This document shows, one piece after another, positions 1 to 11,999 of a stretch of 64,000 nucleotides of DNA. Position 1 is the stretch's first letter. The number at the start of each line of letters is the position of its first letter. The stretch lies in assembly GCA_949316235.1 (NCBI GenBank), contig OX438751.1:7030413-7094412 (forward strand), in the 5' to 3' direction. The position numbers were made by a program, and so were the translations under genes. The stretch is from Oegoconia quadripuncta. Lineage: Eukaryota > Arthropoda > Insecta > Lepidoptera > Autostichidae. The notes under the pieces were generated by a model. The model saw nothing but the letters and a program-made list of their open reading frames with translations. It ran no database searches and was not told the DNA's origin.

Positions 1-104
1 GAATAATGATCTGTGGAATTAGAGGCCTGTTACTATATATATAATATTAATTATGTATATTGTTCGCCAAATAAATTAAAAAAAGGAATCTGTTATAATA
101 ATAC

Positions 105-370
105 GAATAACATTCTTGCACTTACACACAGCGGCATCTAGTTCCACACTAAGCAAGTAGACGCGGCGTGTATTATGGAAAGCAGGTGGTTGATATACTA
201 TATAAATACTTCTTTTTGTAAGTAAATTCATATTTAAATGATAACATCTATAACTCGGGTTCACGTCTCCGTATTCATCATACTAACATATGCCCCTTGC
301 GAGATTCGAATCGGCGACATCTAAACAAAGCGGTCAGGGTCTTTAACCACTACACTACAAACAAACAGGT
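105..370 (-). repeat. tRNA-headed SINE, family C, diverged copy
   Basis: Reads on the - strand as a tRNA-like head (degraded B box, GATTCGAAT on the + strand) followed by a body with the 'atatg...cggagacgtgaacccgag' and 'ggaactagatg' blocks shared with 17475-17760 and 40619-40895. The head end is at the right, the 3' end at the left. Diverged, so an old insertion. Confidence 0.7.
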
Positions 371-419
371 CCTCAATTTGTAATTGGAATATTATTTTAT
401 TTTTGGAACTACATACGTC

Positions 420-523
420 CTGCAAAAAATAAATAAAAATAAAACAATAAATATCCTTAAACATACAGACAGCATAATCTAGTTCCGCACTAAGCAACTA
501 GACTTGTATTATGGATACCTTGC
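420..523 (-). repeat. SINE family C, 3' fragment
   Basis: Carries only the 3' part of family C: the 'tagttccgcactaagcaact' block and an AT-rich tail of AAATAAATA type. Lies just beyond the copy at 105-370 in the same orientation. Confidence 0.6.
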
Positions 524-960
524 GCATGAACCATAATCCTTCTAATGACACGAGATAGAACTTTTGCTTTTCTCTTATTCGTACAAAAGCATAACCGAGA
601 TAGCGAACTATCCCGAGTTGTAAAGAAACTATGGATCATGCCATATCCTTAGATACTTGATGATCCTTAGATATAGGTCGCCACTTGTCGCCGTAAAGCA
701 AACAGCCCTCTAGACCAGCTCTAGAATGCAAAGGAATAACACTCGCTCGAGTACAAACAAACACTCGACGCACTCAAGCTAAAACGATTCCGATGTCCGA
801 GTCAACGGTGTAGTTTTTGCCTCTTCAAGTCATAATGAACTTGAAATGTATATTTGATCATACTTGACTTATGAAATCATGAATGGATTTGAAATCATCA
901 ATAGACAGGCTCTGTCTGTACTTAACGGAATGGTTATCGATGCGTTTCTATATGAAATAA

Positions 961-1308
961 ATGGCACTTATGTGTTATTTAGACCCCCTTAACAACTTGT
1001 TAAAAAGGAATAGTGTAATTAGGGAGTTATGCGATGTAAAAGAAGACGTCGTTAGAAATAAGACTAACGAAAGACATGCCTATACGATGCGAATGTGGAT
1101 GGCAGCAAGGCCAAGTCAAAAGTACCCTAACCGACAAGCATGTATGAACAACTTTATGAGAGTGAATGAAGAACAAGAGGAGTGTCATGATCGTAGTAAG
1201 TGGAAGTCTGTGGTCTCTAGGCAGATACCACAGACCCTGTGTCCCGTAGGGGTAGGCCCTACGGGACACAGGCATGACTTCAAGTATGTATGTAACAATT
1301 TTTTATAA
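961..1308 (+). pseudogene. Non-LTR retrotransposon reverse transcriptase, C-terminal remnant
   Basis: The 115-codon open frame carries two blocks that I recognise from the C-terminus of an endonuclease/reverse-transcriptase ORF abundant in Lepidoptera: CDVKEDVV near residue 24, and a block with ACM, then C-H-DRSKWKSVVS, near residues 60-85. The normal stretch between them, with a WFGHVERM-like motif, is missing, so the copy has an internal deletion. No RT catalytic core (YxDD) is present, which makes this a dead 3' fragment and not a host gene. A perfect hairpin sits in its last third. Family assignment is from memory of related copies. Confidence 0.7.
1236..1272. repeat. Perfect 16-bp hairpin
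   Basis: The arm CCTGTGTCCCGTAGGG (1236-1251) is followed by the 5-base loop GTAGG and the exact reverse complement (1257-1272). It lies inside the retrotransposon remnant at 961-1308. Confidence 0.9.
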
Positions 1309-1832
1309 TTTGTAATATTGGTAGTGAGTAATTCATTTTACCAAGCAAGTGATGTAATGCAATTCAATTGCATTCACACCACAGCCAAGACTATACACTA
1401 TAATAATTTAGATAGTTGTTTAAAAGATTTGAAGGCAGTGACAGTAACAATGTTTGAATTGCTATTCAAATGCCTGATGCCGATGATCCAAATCCTTACG
1501 TCATCGACGGAGGAGTTGTAGGAGATAATATAGCCCATGATATCATTTATTGCAACTACCGTTTCCCAAATTTATTAATAAAAATAACTTCCGTATATTT
1601 CCATTCTCTATTTTCGGAGTGTATCATTAACAAATTTAAATCACTTACAAACAAAAAAGGACAATTGTCGAAATCGGTTCACAACTATCGGAGATATCAT
1701 CTAACACCTACATATAAATACAATCTAATTGAGAACCTCTTCCTTTTTGGAAATCAGTTACAACAACAACTTTTAAGGACACTTTTAACTTTTAGCTGTT
1801 AGCGGCCACTTACATCGTTGTCTACCAACCAA

Positions 1833-1930
1833 ATTTTATCCAAATCCATCCAGCCGTGTGAACAGGTAACAAACATACATAGGACACACACAAACTTTTG
1901 CATTTATACTATTATTAGTTGAATAACTGA
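1833..1930 (+). repeat. LINE 3'-end fragment, family F
   Basis: Shares with 22228-22450 and 23275-23460 the end pattern 'ccatccagccgtgtg...aacaaacatacat...tttgcatttatactattattag'. This is a very common insect LINE 3' end; only the last part is present here. Confidence 0.45.
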
Positions 1931-1939
1931 CCAGTTATA

Positions 1940-3780
1940 AATTGGCAATACAACCGACTTCAGAGCACAGTACAATCATTATGTCGATAAAGTACACAAC
2001 TAATTACATCCTATTTGGGTCTTTCCCCGGTGTGCAACCAAATTTATATGGGACCACCCTGGTGATAACCTCAACAAAAAACAAAAAAACAATCATCAAA
2101 ATCGGTTGTTAGTTGAAGAATATATGCGTGAACATACATAAAAATAATACATAGAGACGAACATAGAACTTCCCTTTTCTTAGAGTCTGCTAGACAAAAA
2201 AATACTCTGTATTGCACAAAATAATTTAAAAACATTTTATTATTTTCTGAGGTACATAACAATAGAACAATTAAGGTGGCTCTCAATTAAGAAATTTCAT
2301 TAACCGATTTCAAAAAGGAGTAGGTTCTCAATTCGGCCTTTTGTATGGTTTTTTGTCATTTCTGATAGTCTAAACTGTAATAAAAAATCAAATGGGTAAA
2401 TTATTCATATTCGTGTCCTGCCTTTGACCGGGTGCATTTCAATATTGCGTAGTCCCATTTGAGAGGGGTTAATTTTTCTATGTTCGTACTTAAGATTAAA
2501 CGTTCGTTCGTATTTCGATGATATTTAGCTTTAACACAGTAGCCTTGTCTACCTTGACGATTTTTTTAAAATCTTTATTTAATTTAGGGACTTGAGTCCT
2601 TCTAGACATGACAATCCCATCGTACCATGACCAAGATTCACTGATGAGAAGATACAAACAACCTTGATGATATTATTGCATTTAGTTCCTCGCGGATTTT
2701 CTAAATTTTCAATATAATATGTTGTCATCATTCATGTTGATAGTATTTTAGCGGCATTAGATGGAAATACCAAACCAATCATACACTTAATATATACACT
2801 TCTCTTTAGTTCACAATCACAAACTTTTCCTGCACAATACTCTATGCCTTTATCACACATCAAACCTCAATATATACAAATTCCAAGAAATTTTAAAACA
2901 CATGCATCGAATTCTTCGAACAATTTAATGAATGAATGAATGAATCAATATTATATATTTATTATCATTACTGTTTACACTGTTCCCTAAAATACGTTTA
3001 CAATAGATAGGTACCTAGGTACTCAAACCTTCAGCAGCAAGAGTTATGATAAAGGGAGCCAGAGCTTTGTGCTGTTGTGATAAGTCATACCATTTGCAAT
3101 TTGGTCCTTTTTCCTTGGTCATATAACCTACATACCATGTCTACGGAACGATAAAAAAATATTATGTTTTAGAATCTCAATTAAAGATGGCTCACTCAAC
3201 AAGAAATATCTAACAAATCAATTAAAGTAATGCAAAGAATTCATTCACCTTTAGTGAGGTGATGTTCACCTTCTCGATATTCGATAAAATGAATTTTTTT
3301 AAAGTTATTGTATATTAAAATATCTCTCTAATACAATATTTATGTAGAAGTAGTGAGACTTTGATCCATTAAAAAAATTGTAGATTTATTATGATTTTTA
3401 CTATTATTTTAGAGACTTCGATAATTTTTATATTTTCTGCCTTTCCTAGAATCCCTTGTATCACAATAGACGATGACATCTACTTTAGATTTTTTTAAAT
3501 ATTTATGTATTTATTTGGAAAAATTATGAAGTATACTTTTAGAATGAAGTATTACATAAATACCAGATAAATGCAATATAATTTAGATCGAAGTTTTATA
3601 TACAAATTGTATACAGAGAGTAGAATTGAGGAGCGTACATTAGTTAAGGGCTTCTAGAAGAGATATCGATTCCAGTCCGTAAACAAAATAAATATTGTCC
3701 TAGGACTTTTAAAAATTCTCAAATGGTGTAAGACTTCCACATACAAAATTATTAGGTACATACATATGTATTTATGCTAA
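1940..3780. other. AT-rich intergenic DNA
   Basis: No gene seen. Contains a short (AATG)n run at about 2927-2945 and a fragment near 2300-2335 ('ttcaaaaaggagtaggttctcaattcgg') of a common insect repeat also seen near 20338, 22655 and 50810. Longest open frames are short and have no recognisable content. Confidence 0.6.
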
Positions 3781-3781
3781 G

Positions 3782-3845
3782 TATACAATACAATACAAAT
3801 ACACTTTATTGCACAACAGACAAGAAAATATAATAAAATAAGTAT
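3782..3845 (-). repeat. LINE 3' tail with ATTGT repeats
   Basis: On the - strand this reads 'gttgtgcaataaagtgtatttgtattgtattgtat', a polyadenylation-like AATAAA followed by a TTGTA microsatellite tail. The same tail occurs at 8940-9050 (-), 15205-15250 (+) and about 59935-59955 (+). Confidence 0.65.
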
Positions 3846-3954
3846 ACATATACTCCCGGATAATGCAAAGGAATAATCATTTCAACAATGCAGATAGTTG
3901 TAACGCTTTAACGCACTTGATGTTTGAAGTTACTTTACACAATTATATCTACTC

Positions 3955-4395
3955 ATCGTCATCATCAGCCGGAAAATATCCCACTGCAGGGATATAGGCC
4001 TTCCCTCGTATATGAGAAAGTATCGGTCAGAGCGTATGTCTGTATGGAGCGTCGGTGGTTCAGCGGTTAAGATATGATCTCCCAATTTGGGAGGTCCGGG
4101 TTTGATTCCCAGGCAGGCCATGTACCAATGAGTTTTTAAATTTAATTTAATTACTTATGTGCATTTATCCGATTCTTCTTGAATGGTGAAGGAAAACACC
4201 GTGAGGAAACCTGCGTGCCTGAGAAGTAAAAATTCAAAGGCACGTGTAAGTCCCCAACCCGCATTAGGCCAGCGTGGTGGGCTATGGCCCATGAAATGGT
4301 CGTGTTATCACGTTGTATAACCAGTCTAATGCGCATGTGCCTGCCAACCCTCACCTCTCTCACCCGATATACCGACCAGATGATTAGCAACACTT
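3955..4395 (+). repeat. tRNA-headed SINE, family D, with a flanking fragment of the same family
   Basis: The head at about 4051-4122 has A-box-like 'tggttcagcgg' and B-box-like 'gggtttgattcc'. The body includes 'ggaaaacaccgtgaggaaac' and ends near 'gggctatggccc'. The stretch just before the head ('cactgcagggatataggcc') is a piece of a second, oppositely oriented copy. Other copies: 30495-30812 and 33178-33400, both - strand. Confidence 0.7.
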
Positions 4396-4399
4396 TGAA

Positions 4400-7300
4400 G
4401 AGCTGATTGGCTGTGGACACTACACCTCCATAGTCTCCACTCTAAATGGCAGAAATTTGTAGAAGCTGGCCGAGGCCGGCGCAGTTTCGCCGTTGCAGTC
4501 TGCACCTCTAGAGTAAAAGGTAAATAAGTGGGAAGGCACTAGTCGGTGTCGATGGACATTGCACCTTAAACTAGCGATCTCTCAAGTATCCACTGTAAAA
4601 GTAGCATGTACGTTTGACTTTAGAATAGCCTGGACGTTGCAAGAATATTCACGATGACGTCACCCAAGGAGGCGTGCCGGCACTGGCATCTGAGTACTTA
4701 ATTCAAAATCGAGAAATATAAATACACTATTAATAAATCGATATCGATAACTCACTTTCATAAAAAAGCCACAGCACTGATGTTATCGCGTCAGCGATTA
4801 AAACATTTTGATTAGCTTTCAACTTACGAGCAATGTCATAATCTGTTGACTTGAACAAAACGTCCTAAACGCCATTAAAGGCTCTCCGGAGTCTGTCGTT
4901 ACGATTAGATGCCGGTTTTAGAAATTAAATTCCATACATTAGATGCTTAATAAGGTACTAGATAGCTGTAACACAAAGAGACGTGATGCCACCCCAGTCA
5001 AGTGACTGTGCAGGAATGGATATCGATAGCGATCTGAGATCTTTATGTCGATATGTCTTGCAATAGCGGGCACTCGACATCCCTATTGAAATCGTGAGAT
5101 TGACGAAAAACTTAATGAATTGTGACTTATAATGACGCATATTGAAAGGATATTGACTGTAGACAATTTAATGGAAAGACACAAGATAAGACGCGAAACG
5201 TTTATTCTTCTGTAATATCATTGATGTCAAAATAGTTTTTCGTTAAAGTACATCGCTTTAAAGGCGCTTAGGACAAAACGTTTCCTGGATAAAGGAGAAA
5301 AAGCGACATGTAACTATTTACAAAAAAATCTTGTAAATGTTTAACAAAATTTACCTAATAATATGCTTAGAATACAGATTAGAATTAATCTAAGTTTATT
5401 TAGGTAACATCAGACCTCCAAATAATCATTAATAAATACATCTATAATTTTTGTCTCATGAATTTATCACGGGATTTCAAATTAACTATTTTCGTTTAAA
5501 AATACGTCTTAAATATTTCTTTCTTTGAGCCACAAGACCACCATCTTACCAAATTTGAAGATTGCAGGCCACCGGGAAGTATACCATAGATTTTGATGGT
5601 CTGTCAGTGAGTGGAACTGTTAGTACGGAAACTTGGAAAGCCATATCTTTTAATTGCGTAACATAAGAAATAAACATTTTTGCGGCATTTACTGTAGACC
5701 TTACTACTGGACATTAATTTCAATTACTTCACTTGTAACTTGTGTCCCTCGTTGTTGTAAACTGTTTCTTTTTGCATTTTTTTTCTGTAAGAGAAATGGC
5801 TAATCGGAACACATTGAAAAAAGAATGTTTGAACACAATTGAAATTTGATTGAGTTGTGAAAATTATGTCCCTACTACATATATATGTCGTAAATAGTGA
5901 TAAAACACCGATAAATTCATAATTTAGACGATCAGATGACTATCATAATACGCGGTTTGCTACGGGAAGTAAACATGGCCGGAAATATTTAACGTTTAAC
6001 GTTTTAAGACATTAACCGTAATATTAGGTTTGCACATCAAAAATGAGAGGGACCTTGCTACCAGCCTTCAAAGGAGTCGGAGCTCCACTGAACACATTAA
6101 CGACTGTGAGTGATTCTGATTACCTACTATCACCGACGCGTGAAACAATCTGGTGAGTCGCTACTTATGGGATTTGAGCAAGGAGGAATTGTATACTAGC
6201 CAGGTTGAATTCCACAGACTGCACGCGAGAGCCAAGTTGTATGGCATGAGGGGGTGTGCAAATGTTTACTATTCACCAGTAAGCATTTCAGGTTTCATGA
6301 TCATAATCGAATGTGAATACGTTGTCTCTTCGCCTATAATAAAGCGTTGAGTCATTTGAGGGTGGCATTTGTAGTCTATTCCACAAAATTACATCGTTAA
6401 ATTAAATAAATAATAAAAACTTGGAGAAAATATGAGTTAAAAATAAATTTACCGCCAGTCGCATATCAATAACCAACCGGCGCGAGCGTCGATGACGGTT
6501 TTGAAAAAAAAAATTGAAGTAGGTACATATGCCAATACCTTATATTTCACTTGGCTAAGGTGCCCTATTTTTCTCCTTACGGTAAAGAAACTCATCCGGT
6601 GTATAATACATAATATGTACACTTTAATACCCATTCTTATCCCTCCGGTTGCCTTATAAATGTTAATTAAAATAAAATCGATTTTTTCGAGCGTAATGAC
6701 CATTACCCGTGTTCACAGTGAGGTCTCAAAGTGAAAAGCGGCGTCAAATCAATAGTTGTTGTGTTTTATTGAGCGATTGTGGAAATAATTAGTGCCCCTT
6801 GAAAAATGCTCATTTATAACGCGTGATAAATATTTACGAGTTATTGTTCCTTGATGGAGGGAAAGAATAATGAGGACTCTATCGGAATAATAACCAAAAG
6901 TAAGTTTAAATTTGTTGTATTTATTTGGCTTTCTGAATCAAAGCTTAATTCACAGACCGCAAATTTTAGGACTAATTTACTAAAAACTTAAATATAACTT
7001 TTTCATAATAATGTTATTTGAAAATATTTAAATGCTTCTATGATTTTTAAGTTAGAGGAGAACGAGGACATTCGCAACTTTAAGAGCTCAAAAATTCATA
7101 TAAAATAAAAAATTACTTAACAGCATTGATTATATTTCTAAAGATATATCCAACGATATCCCGAAAATTTTCATTATGGTTCTGGTTGAGCGTGAATATT
7201 TATAAGTAATAAAATAATACACAGGCATTAATCTATTTCTAGTAACATCTTTGGGTTGATTGGTTTTCATCAACTTCTTTCGTTTGTATTACTTGTATTT

Positions 7301-7905
7301 TGGTGGAGTTGGTGCACTTTCGCCCTCATCTTCACTTAACATCAGGTGTGATTGAGGTCAAGTACCAACCTGTTGTGCATAAAAAAAGTAGTAGTTATTT
7401 TATGTTATAAAATATAACCTTATTAGGTACTAAATAATTTGCAAATATTACGTAAATAAATTCTATGAATACCTACTTATACTACCTACCAACGAAATAA
7501 TTATCGAAGGGGCATAAAATCAAATAAAAATTTTTGCGACGCACCCACTATAACCTTACGTGGAAACATCACAAAAGGGTTATACCAGCGGAGTAACAAA
7601 CGTTAAACAATAATTTCTCAATAAAATAATATTTTATTAGCCCCGTTCGCGGCGAAATGAGTTAGTTAATTAGTTGTATTTAAACAATGGTGCTGATGTT
7701 GACCTAAAGAACGCGTATTCGCATAAAATATACAGGTACTTAAATAAGAGAAAGTAATGCGAGTCAATTTTAGGAGTTAGTTACATAATTAAAGGATTTA
7801 ATTGGGTAACTGCAACCTACACCCGATACGCAGTTCATTTGAACAGCATACTCAAGTGGCATGCTGTGTAATAGATTATAAAAGATATCTGAACAGAAAG
7901 AAATA
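4400..7905. other. Intergenic DNA without genes
   Basis: No coding region supported. A perfect CRE-type palindrome TGACGTCA lies at 4655-4662 in a non-repetitive stretch. The rest is AT-rich with short chance open frames. Confidence 0.5.
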
Positions 7906-7911
7906 GAAGAT

Positions 7912-8190
7912 TTGGAGGTCGCGGGTTCGATCCCCATATTTAGTACTCGGTTTGGTTGGTGGTAGGGCATGTTAAATGTCCGCCTGGCTAGCTACCACCA
8001 TCTTATCTAAATCTGCCGCCAAAACAGCAATGTTAATAGCATTGTTGTGTTCCGGTTGTCAGAGATAATATAGCCAGTCCCCCAAATAAGATGGGGTTTC
8101 CGGGTCAGTACACTACCACCTTCAGCCTCATCTTCACTTGAGATCAGGTGTGATTGAGGTCAAGTGCTAACCCGTTGTGGTTAAAAAAAA
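7912..8190 (+). repeat. tRNA-headed SINE, family A
   Basis: Starts in the B-box part of the head ('gtcgcgggttcgatcc'), then the family A body: 'tactcggtttggttggtgg', 'gtccgcctggctagctacca', 'cttcggcctcatcttcactt', 'gtgtgattgaggtcaagtgc', and an A-rich end. The 5' part of the head is degraded. Confidence 0.85.
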
Positions 8191-8410
8191 TGGAAGATTG
8201 CGCTCCTTGCATTGCCCCGCACCATCGAAGCCGTGTGGTTCTTAGCAGAGTAGAACAGAACCAACCCGTCTCTCCCGTGGGTGTCATAAACGGTGTCAGA
8301 ACAACCATGAGCAAGACAACACAGACCAGTGATGGGCAGCAGTGTCGCTGGTCCGGAGCTCCCAGAAAAATCAGCGACCGCCATCGCTACATGGGAGAGG
8401 CTTATATAAG
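8191..8410 (-). repeat. Interspersed repeat, family E fragment
   Basis: Shares 'aaccaacccgtctctcccgtgggtgtc' type blocks with 23500-23750 and 40008-40215. I cannot assign a transposon class; open frames on both strands here are part of the repeat. Confidence 0.45.
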
Positions 8411-8509
8411 AGATATAATTGTATAGTATATAAGAAATATATGTACGGTCTACCAGATGGCATTTTTGTGTGGATTGGAATCCCACGATCGACCTGTTAA
8501 TCTGTTAAG

Positions 8510-8712
8510 CGTTCATTGTAGGTACAATGGTTGCTTGGTCAACGTGTGGTGAACTGTACATAACTGCAGGCTGCGGCTGAAAATCAGCGGCCGCTGGTTC
8601 CCAGCGGCAATATGCTGAGCTACAGACCTTTTTGTCACAATTACAAAGTCATTTTATATATTAGTTTTTACTGTTTTCTTGGCAAATAAAGATTTTTATT
8701 ATTATTATTATG
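8510..8712 (+). repeat. Non-LTR retrotransposon 3' UTR
   Basis: A 3'-UTR-like block with 'caggctgcggctgaaaatca' and 'ccagcggcaatatgctgagc', then AATAAA at about 8685 and a (TTA)n tail. I recognise it as a common lepidopteran retroelement 3' end; the coding part is absent. Confidence 0.55.
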
Positions 8713-8939
8713 TCGAGTACTGAACTTTTACGGCTGTTGATGTGATTGTATGTGTATGATTAAGTCAACAGCCACCACAGCTTATCCACATCACGCGGTT
8801 GCAATTGCTACTGCCGGTTGTCATGCAGTTCTAGACCCTAACTGGCTATAGATAGATGATAATAAAAAACGAAATGACAGTCGTTACTTGAAAGACGGAT
8901 GCTTCCTATGGAATGTTATAGGTATGTGTTGATACTCTC

Positions 8940-9050
8940 GCTCAGTCTTATACAATACAATACAATACAATACAAATACTCTATAGTGCGCAAAATAATT
9001 TACAATAATTTTTGATGATAACAATAGATCTTATCTTCCAGACATAGCGA
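8940..9050 (-). repeat. LINE 3' end with TACAA microsatellite
   Basis: (TACAA)n at about 8949-8973 followed by 'tactctatagtgcgcaaaataattta', the reverse complement of a LINE tail of the same type as 3782-3845. Confidence 0.6.
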
Positions 9051-9457
9051 TAACAGCAGGGGCTTATACGTATAAGCAGGAAATTTAGGTCTAAAAACTT
9101 AGTAGAAAACGATTTCAAAATACGGAATTTAAAAGGATTATTGCATTTTGTCTGTTACTGTGGAAAACATAAAATCTCTCTAATTTAATTTCAATAATCT
9201 TTTCGAAAATATTCTGTACTAACTTTATAGATCCTATGTACGTGTTTTATGCGTACCTATAACGTTTCATTAGAATCGGTTTATTCGATTCGAAAAATTT
9301 GGACTTAAAAGTTTGTATGGAGTACCATAGGTACAGATAAACCCTCTTAATTATCGACTTAAGCTCTTTAATGTGATGAGCACAACAGAACAGTATAGAC
9401 CATTAATCAGTAGCGTCCTTAATTTATACCTCTAAAGTAATCTGTGCCCCTAGTATG

Positions 9458-9656
9458 AAATCTTTTTTTTAGCACAACGGGTCAGCACTTGACCTCAATC
9501 CCACCTGATGTTAAGTGAAGATGAGGCCGAAGGGAGTGTACTGAATCTGAAACCCCATCATATATGGGGGACTGGCTGTCTTATCTCTAAGAACCGGAAC
9601 AGAACAATGGTATTAACATTGCTGTTTGACAACGGCCTTAAATAAGATAGTAGTAA
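9458..9656 (-). repeat. SINE family A, 3' part
   Basis: T-rich start (the A-tail in reverse), then 'gcacttgacctcaatcccacc', 'gtgaagatgaggccgaaggg', and ends inside the body before the tRNA-like head. A 5'-truncated copy. A (TCAG)n run follows downstream at about 9757-9777. Confidence 0.75.
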
Positions 9657-9789
9657 AAAATTAATATTGATATGTAAAAAAAAATTATTAAAAATAACAG
9701 TGAGACTGAGTTGAAATCTGGAAATCAATGTGCCAAAAAAAGGATCCGCCAGTTCATCAGTCAGTCAGTCAGTCAGTTTAAAATTTCGA

Positions 9790-10100
9790 ATTTGAACTCA
9801 AACTAGCTGCACTCGATTCTGTGGAACGACGTGCCATGAGACTCATAGGTGATAATTCGATGACTGCTAAATTGATATTAAATTGATAGAAAAATAGCCT
9901 TGAACACCGTCGCAAAGTCGCCTGTCACTCAGTTTTTTATAGGATGCATTTCGAGGAGTGTGCGTTGGAATTACATAATCTTATTCCAACGTCACCCTTC
10001 CATCTTCGGACCACTAGGCGTGGGGAGGGATTCCACCCGTATGCACCGTCACTTTCCATCAGGTGAGATTGTGGTCAAACGCGAATCCAGTCAATCATAA
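9790..10100 (+). pseudogene. Reverse transcriptase C-terminal remnant (RRAMRLIGD type)
   Basis: The + strand encodes, with frameshifts, the blocks ERRAMRLIGDNSMTAKL, then LEHRRKVA and MHFEECALELHNLI-like text, then a run resembling 'PSPFRHRTTRR', and ends in 'gtgagattgtggtcaaacgc', the 3' tail of the same element. This is the C-terminal end of a non-LTR reverse transcriptase that is highly repeated in Lepidoptera. A parallel copy is at 13141-13380; 3' tails alone occur at 28740-28815 (+) and 37255-37310 (-). No catalytic core is present. Confidence 0.75.
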
Positions 10101-10573
10101 AAGAAATTACACAAACCCACCAATGAGTATCAGCTCAAAAGAACGACACCGTTACAAAGCTAAGTCTAGCAGTGAAGTTGTATAGATAGACTGATTAGTA
10201 CGTAAACAAAACAAAGATGAATAGAAATAACCGCATAGGTTTCGCTGTAACTCTGGTCCTGGTTTTCCCAATTTGCTGTCCATGAAGGTGAATCATTTCA
10301 GTGAAAATCAATCATGTTTTGAATCATGTTCGTGATAAATTACTACTCCCCTTAAAACCTAATAGGTTACTGAGAAACGTTGACGTAAATCCGATTCCGG
10401 GGAATACGGATCTCTGTAAGATCGAATTTGCAATAATTGTTTAGGAAAAAAAATTGTAGTTAAAAAACCCAAAAAACACGTTACAGTAGTACCTAGAGAA
10501 CACCATCTACCTATTGGCTCCATCATCAGACCTTTGACACCAAGTGCAATATATACATGTTTAGTACTCGGTT

Positions 10574-10851
10574 GCCGTGGCTCAATGTAAACAACATAGA
10601 ATTTACAAATTGGTGGTCGCGGGTTCGATCCCCAGCGGGGTACATGTTTAGTACTCGGTTTGGTTGGTGGTTGGGCAGTTTAAATGTCCGCCTAGCTAGC
10701 TACCACCATCTTATGTAAATCTGTCGCCAAACAGCAATGTTAATATGTAATATTTGGATTTCCGGGTCAGTACGCTTCCACCTTCGGCCTCATCTTCACT
10801 TAACATCAGGTGTGATTTAGGTCAAGTGCTAACCCGTTGTGCATAAAAAAA
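10574..10851 (+). repeat. tRNA-headed SINE, family A, near full length
   Basis: Head with A-box-like 'gtggctcaatg' and B-box GGTTCGATCC, body as in the other family A copies, and an A-rich end at 10844-10851. A short internal deletion removes part of the 'agataagatagccag' block. Confidence 0.88.
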
Positions 10852-10859
10852 TTATATGA

Positions 10860-11890
10860 GCACAAACTGGAGGGGTTTACTAGTAGCGACTGAAGAGTTC
10901 CACCATCCACCGCCTGGCTCCATCGTCATATCAGCTCCAAGTTACCAAACTACAATATTGTCATCCGAACTAAATATACATGGATACCAAGTTTCGCACG
11001 ATATAAGTAGGTTAAATTTGACTTCCAAGATTTGTTAGTTACAAGTGAAGCTAATAAAATCGTAATTTTGCTTTGCTGGTCGTGTAAAAATAGTGATATT
11101 CGGAATGTAAATATAACATATAAATTTATAAATATAAATATAGATATAATTATTGAGGACATTTAAGTGTTATATTGTTTCGTAGTTGTAAATAAATAAG
11201 TATTCCGTATATTTATGTGCATGCATTTTAAATTTAATTGTTGTTCCCTGGCAGGGCTTGTTTGATACCTAAATTTCAACGATTTGTCCGGATTTATCTC
11301 AATGATGCATAGGCCGATTTGAGTGCGGTTTAGTCAATATTTTAAATTACACTACGGGAAGGATTCTTATCCATGTTTGATGAAAATCAGTTCAGTCGTT
11401 TATAAAATATTTAACTTTTAACAATTTGTTTAAATGCTTATGGTCGTCGGTTTGTATACATTTTAATTTTCAACTATGTTTGTTTTGTCACATTTTTATT
11501 ATTGATTCTTGAATATGGTAATCGATTGCACGTAAAATATATGACTAAAAAACTACAAAGTTAAAGTTTAGTGGAGCCGCAGGCAAAATCTTGTAACAGT
11601 TTAGAAATCTAGTCCAAATCAAGGTTTTGTCAATGATTCACGGTATTCAATCACAATAGAAATAATAACTCGAATTCACTTAATTTGTCTCATTCCCATG
11701 GCTTCCACAGGAATTTGCTCGTATGGGAATTTATATCAGCCCACCGCAGCATTCACACGACTGAAGAATGACTGGTATTCTGTTCGACGCGAAAAGTGCA
11801 TTTCGGTGCCATGTCAAAGAATGGTTCCCACATTCAATACAAGATAGTAATATTTGTCATTCATTATCAAATAACCAAAAAAATAGCATT
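10860..11890. other. AT-rich intergenic DNA
   Basis: No gene, tRNA or clear repeat seen; open frames are short and AT-biased. Confidence 0.5.
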
Positions 11891-11894
11891 TGGG

Positions 11895-11908
11895 AAAAAA
11901 ATAAAAAA
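11895..11908 (-). terminator. Pol III terminator of the tRNA-Gly gene
   Basis: On the - strand, T runs (complement of 11903-11908 and 11895-11901) begin six bases after the tRNA 3' end. This is the standard RNA polymerase III stop signal and supports a working gene. Confidence 0.8.
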
Positions 11909-11913
11909 TGGAA

Positions 11914-11984
11914 TGCACTGCCCGGGAATCGAACCCGGGTCGCAAGAATGGGAATCTTGCATGATACCACTACACCAGCAGTGC
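11914..11984 (-). tRNA. tRNA-Gly, anticodon CCC
   Basis: The 71-base - strand sequence folds as a complete cloverleaf. The acceptor stem is 7 perfect pairs (GCACTGC with GCAGTGC) plus discriminator A. The anticodon stem is CAAGA/TCTTG with the 7-base loop TTCCCAT, giving anticodon CCC. The T arm is CCGGG-TTCGATT-CCCGG. The internal promoter boxes are intact: TGGTGTAGTGG as A box and GGTTCGATTCC as B box. The length of 71 is usual for tRNA-Gly, and a T run follows. The sequence closely resembles the animal Gly-CCC type that decodes GGG. No CCA is encoded, as expected for a nuclear gene. Unlike the SINE heads in this window it has no SINE body attached, so I take it as a real gene. Confidence 0.93.
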
Positions 11985-11999
11985 TCGCTGGTATGTGGT

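Noticed and set aside
961..1308. Host gene encoding the CDVKEDVV protein
   Set aside because: Matches the C-terminal blocks of a repeated reverse transcriptase with an internal deletion; not a host gene.
8949..8973. Direct repeats of TACAA as a CRISPR-like array
   Set aside because: Simple 5-base microsatellite at the tail of a LINE end, with no spacers; and this is an animal genome.
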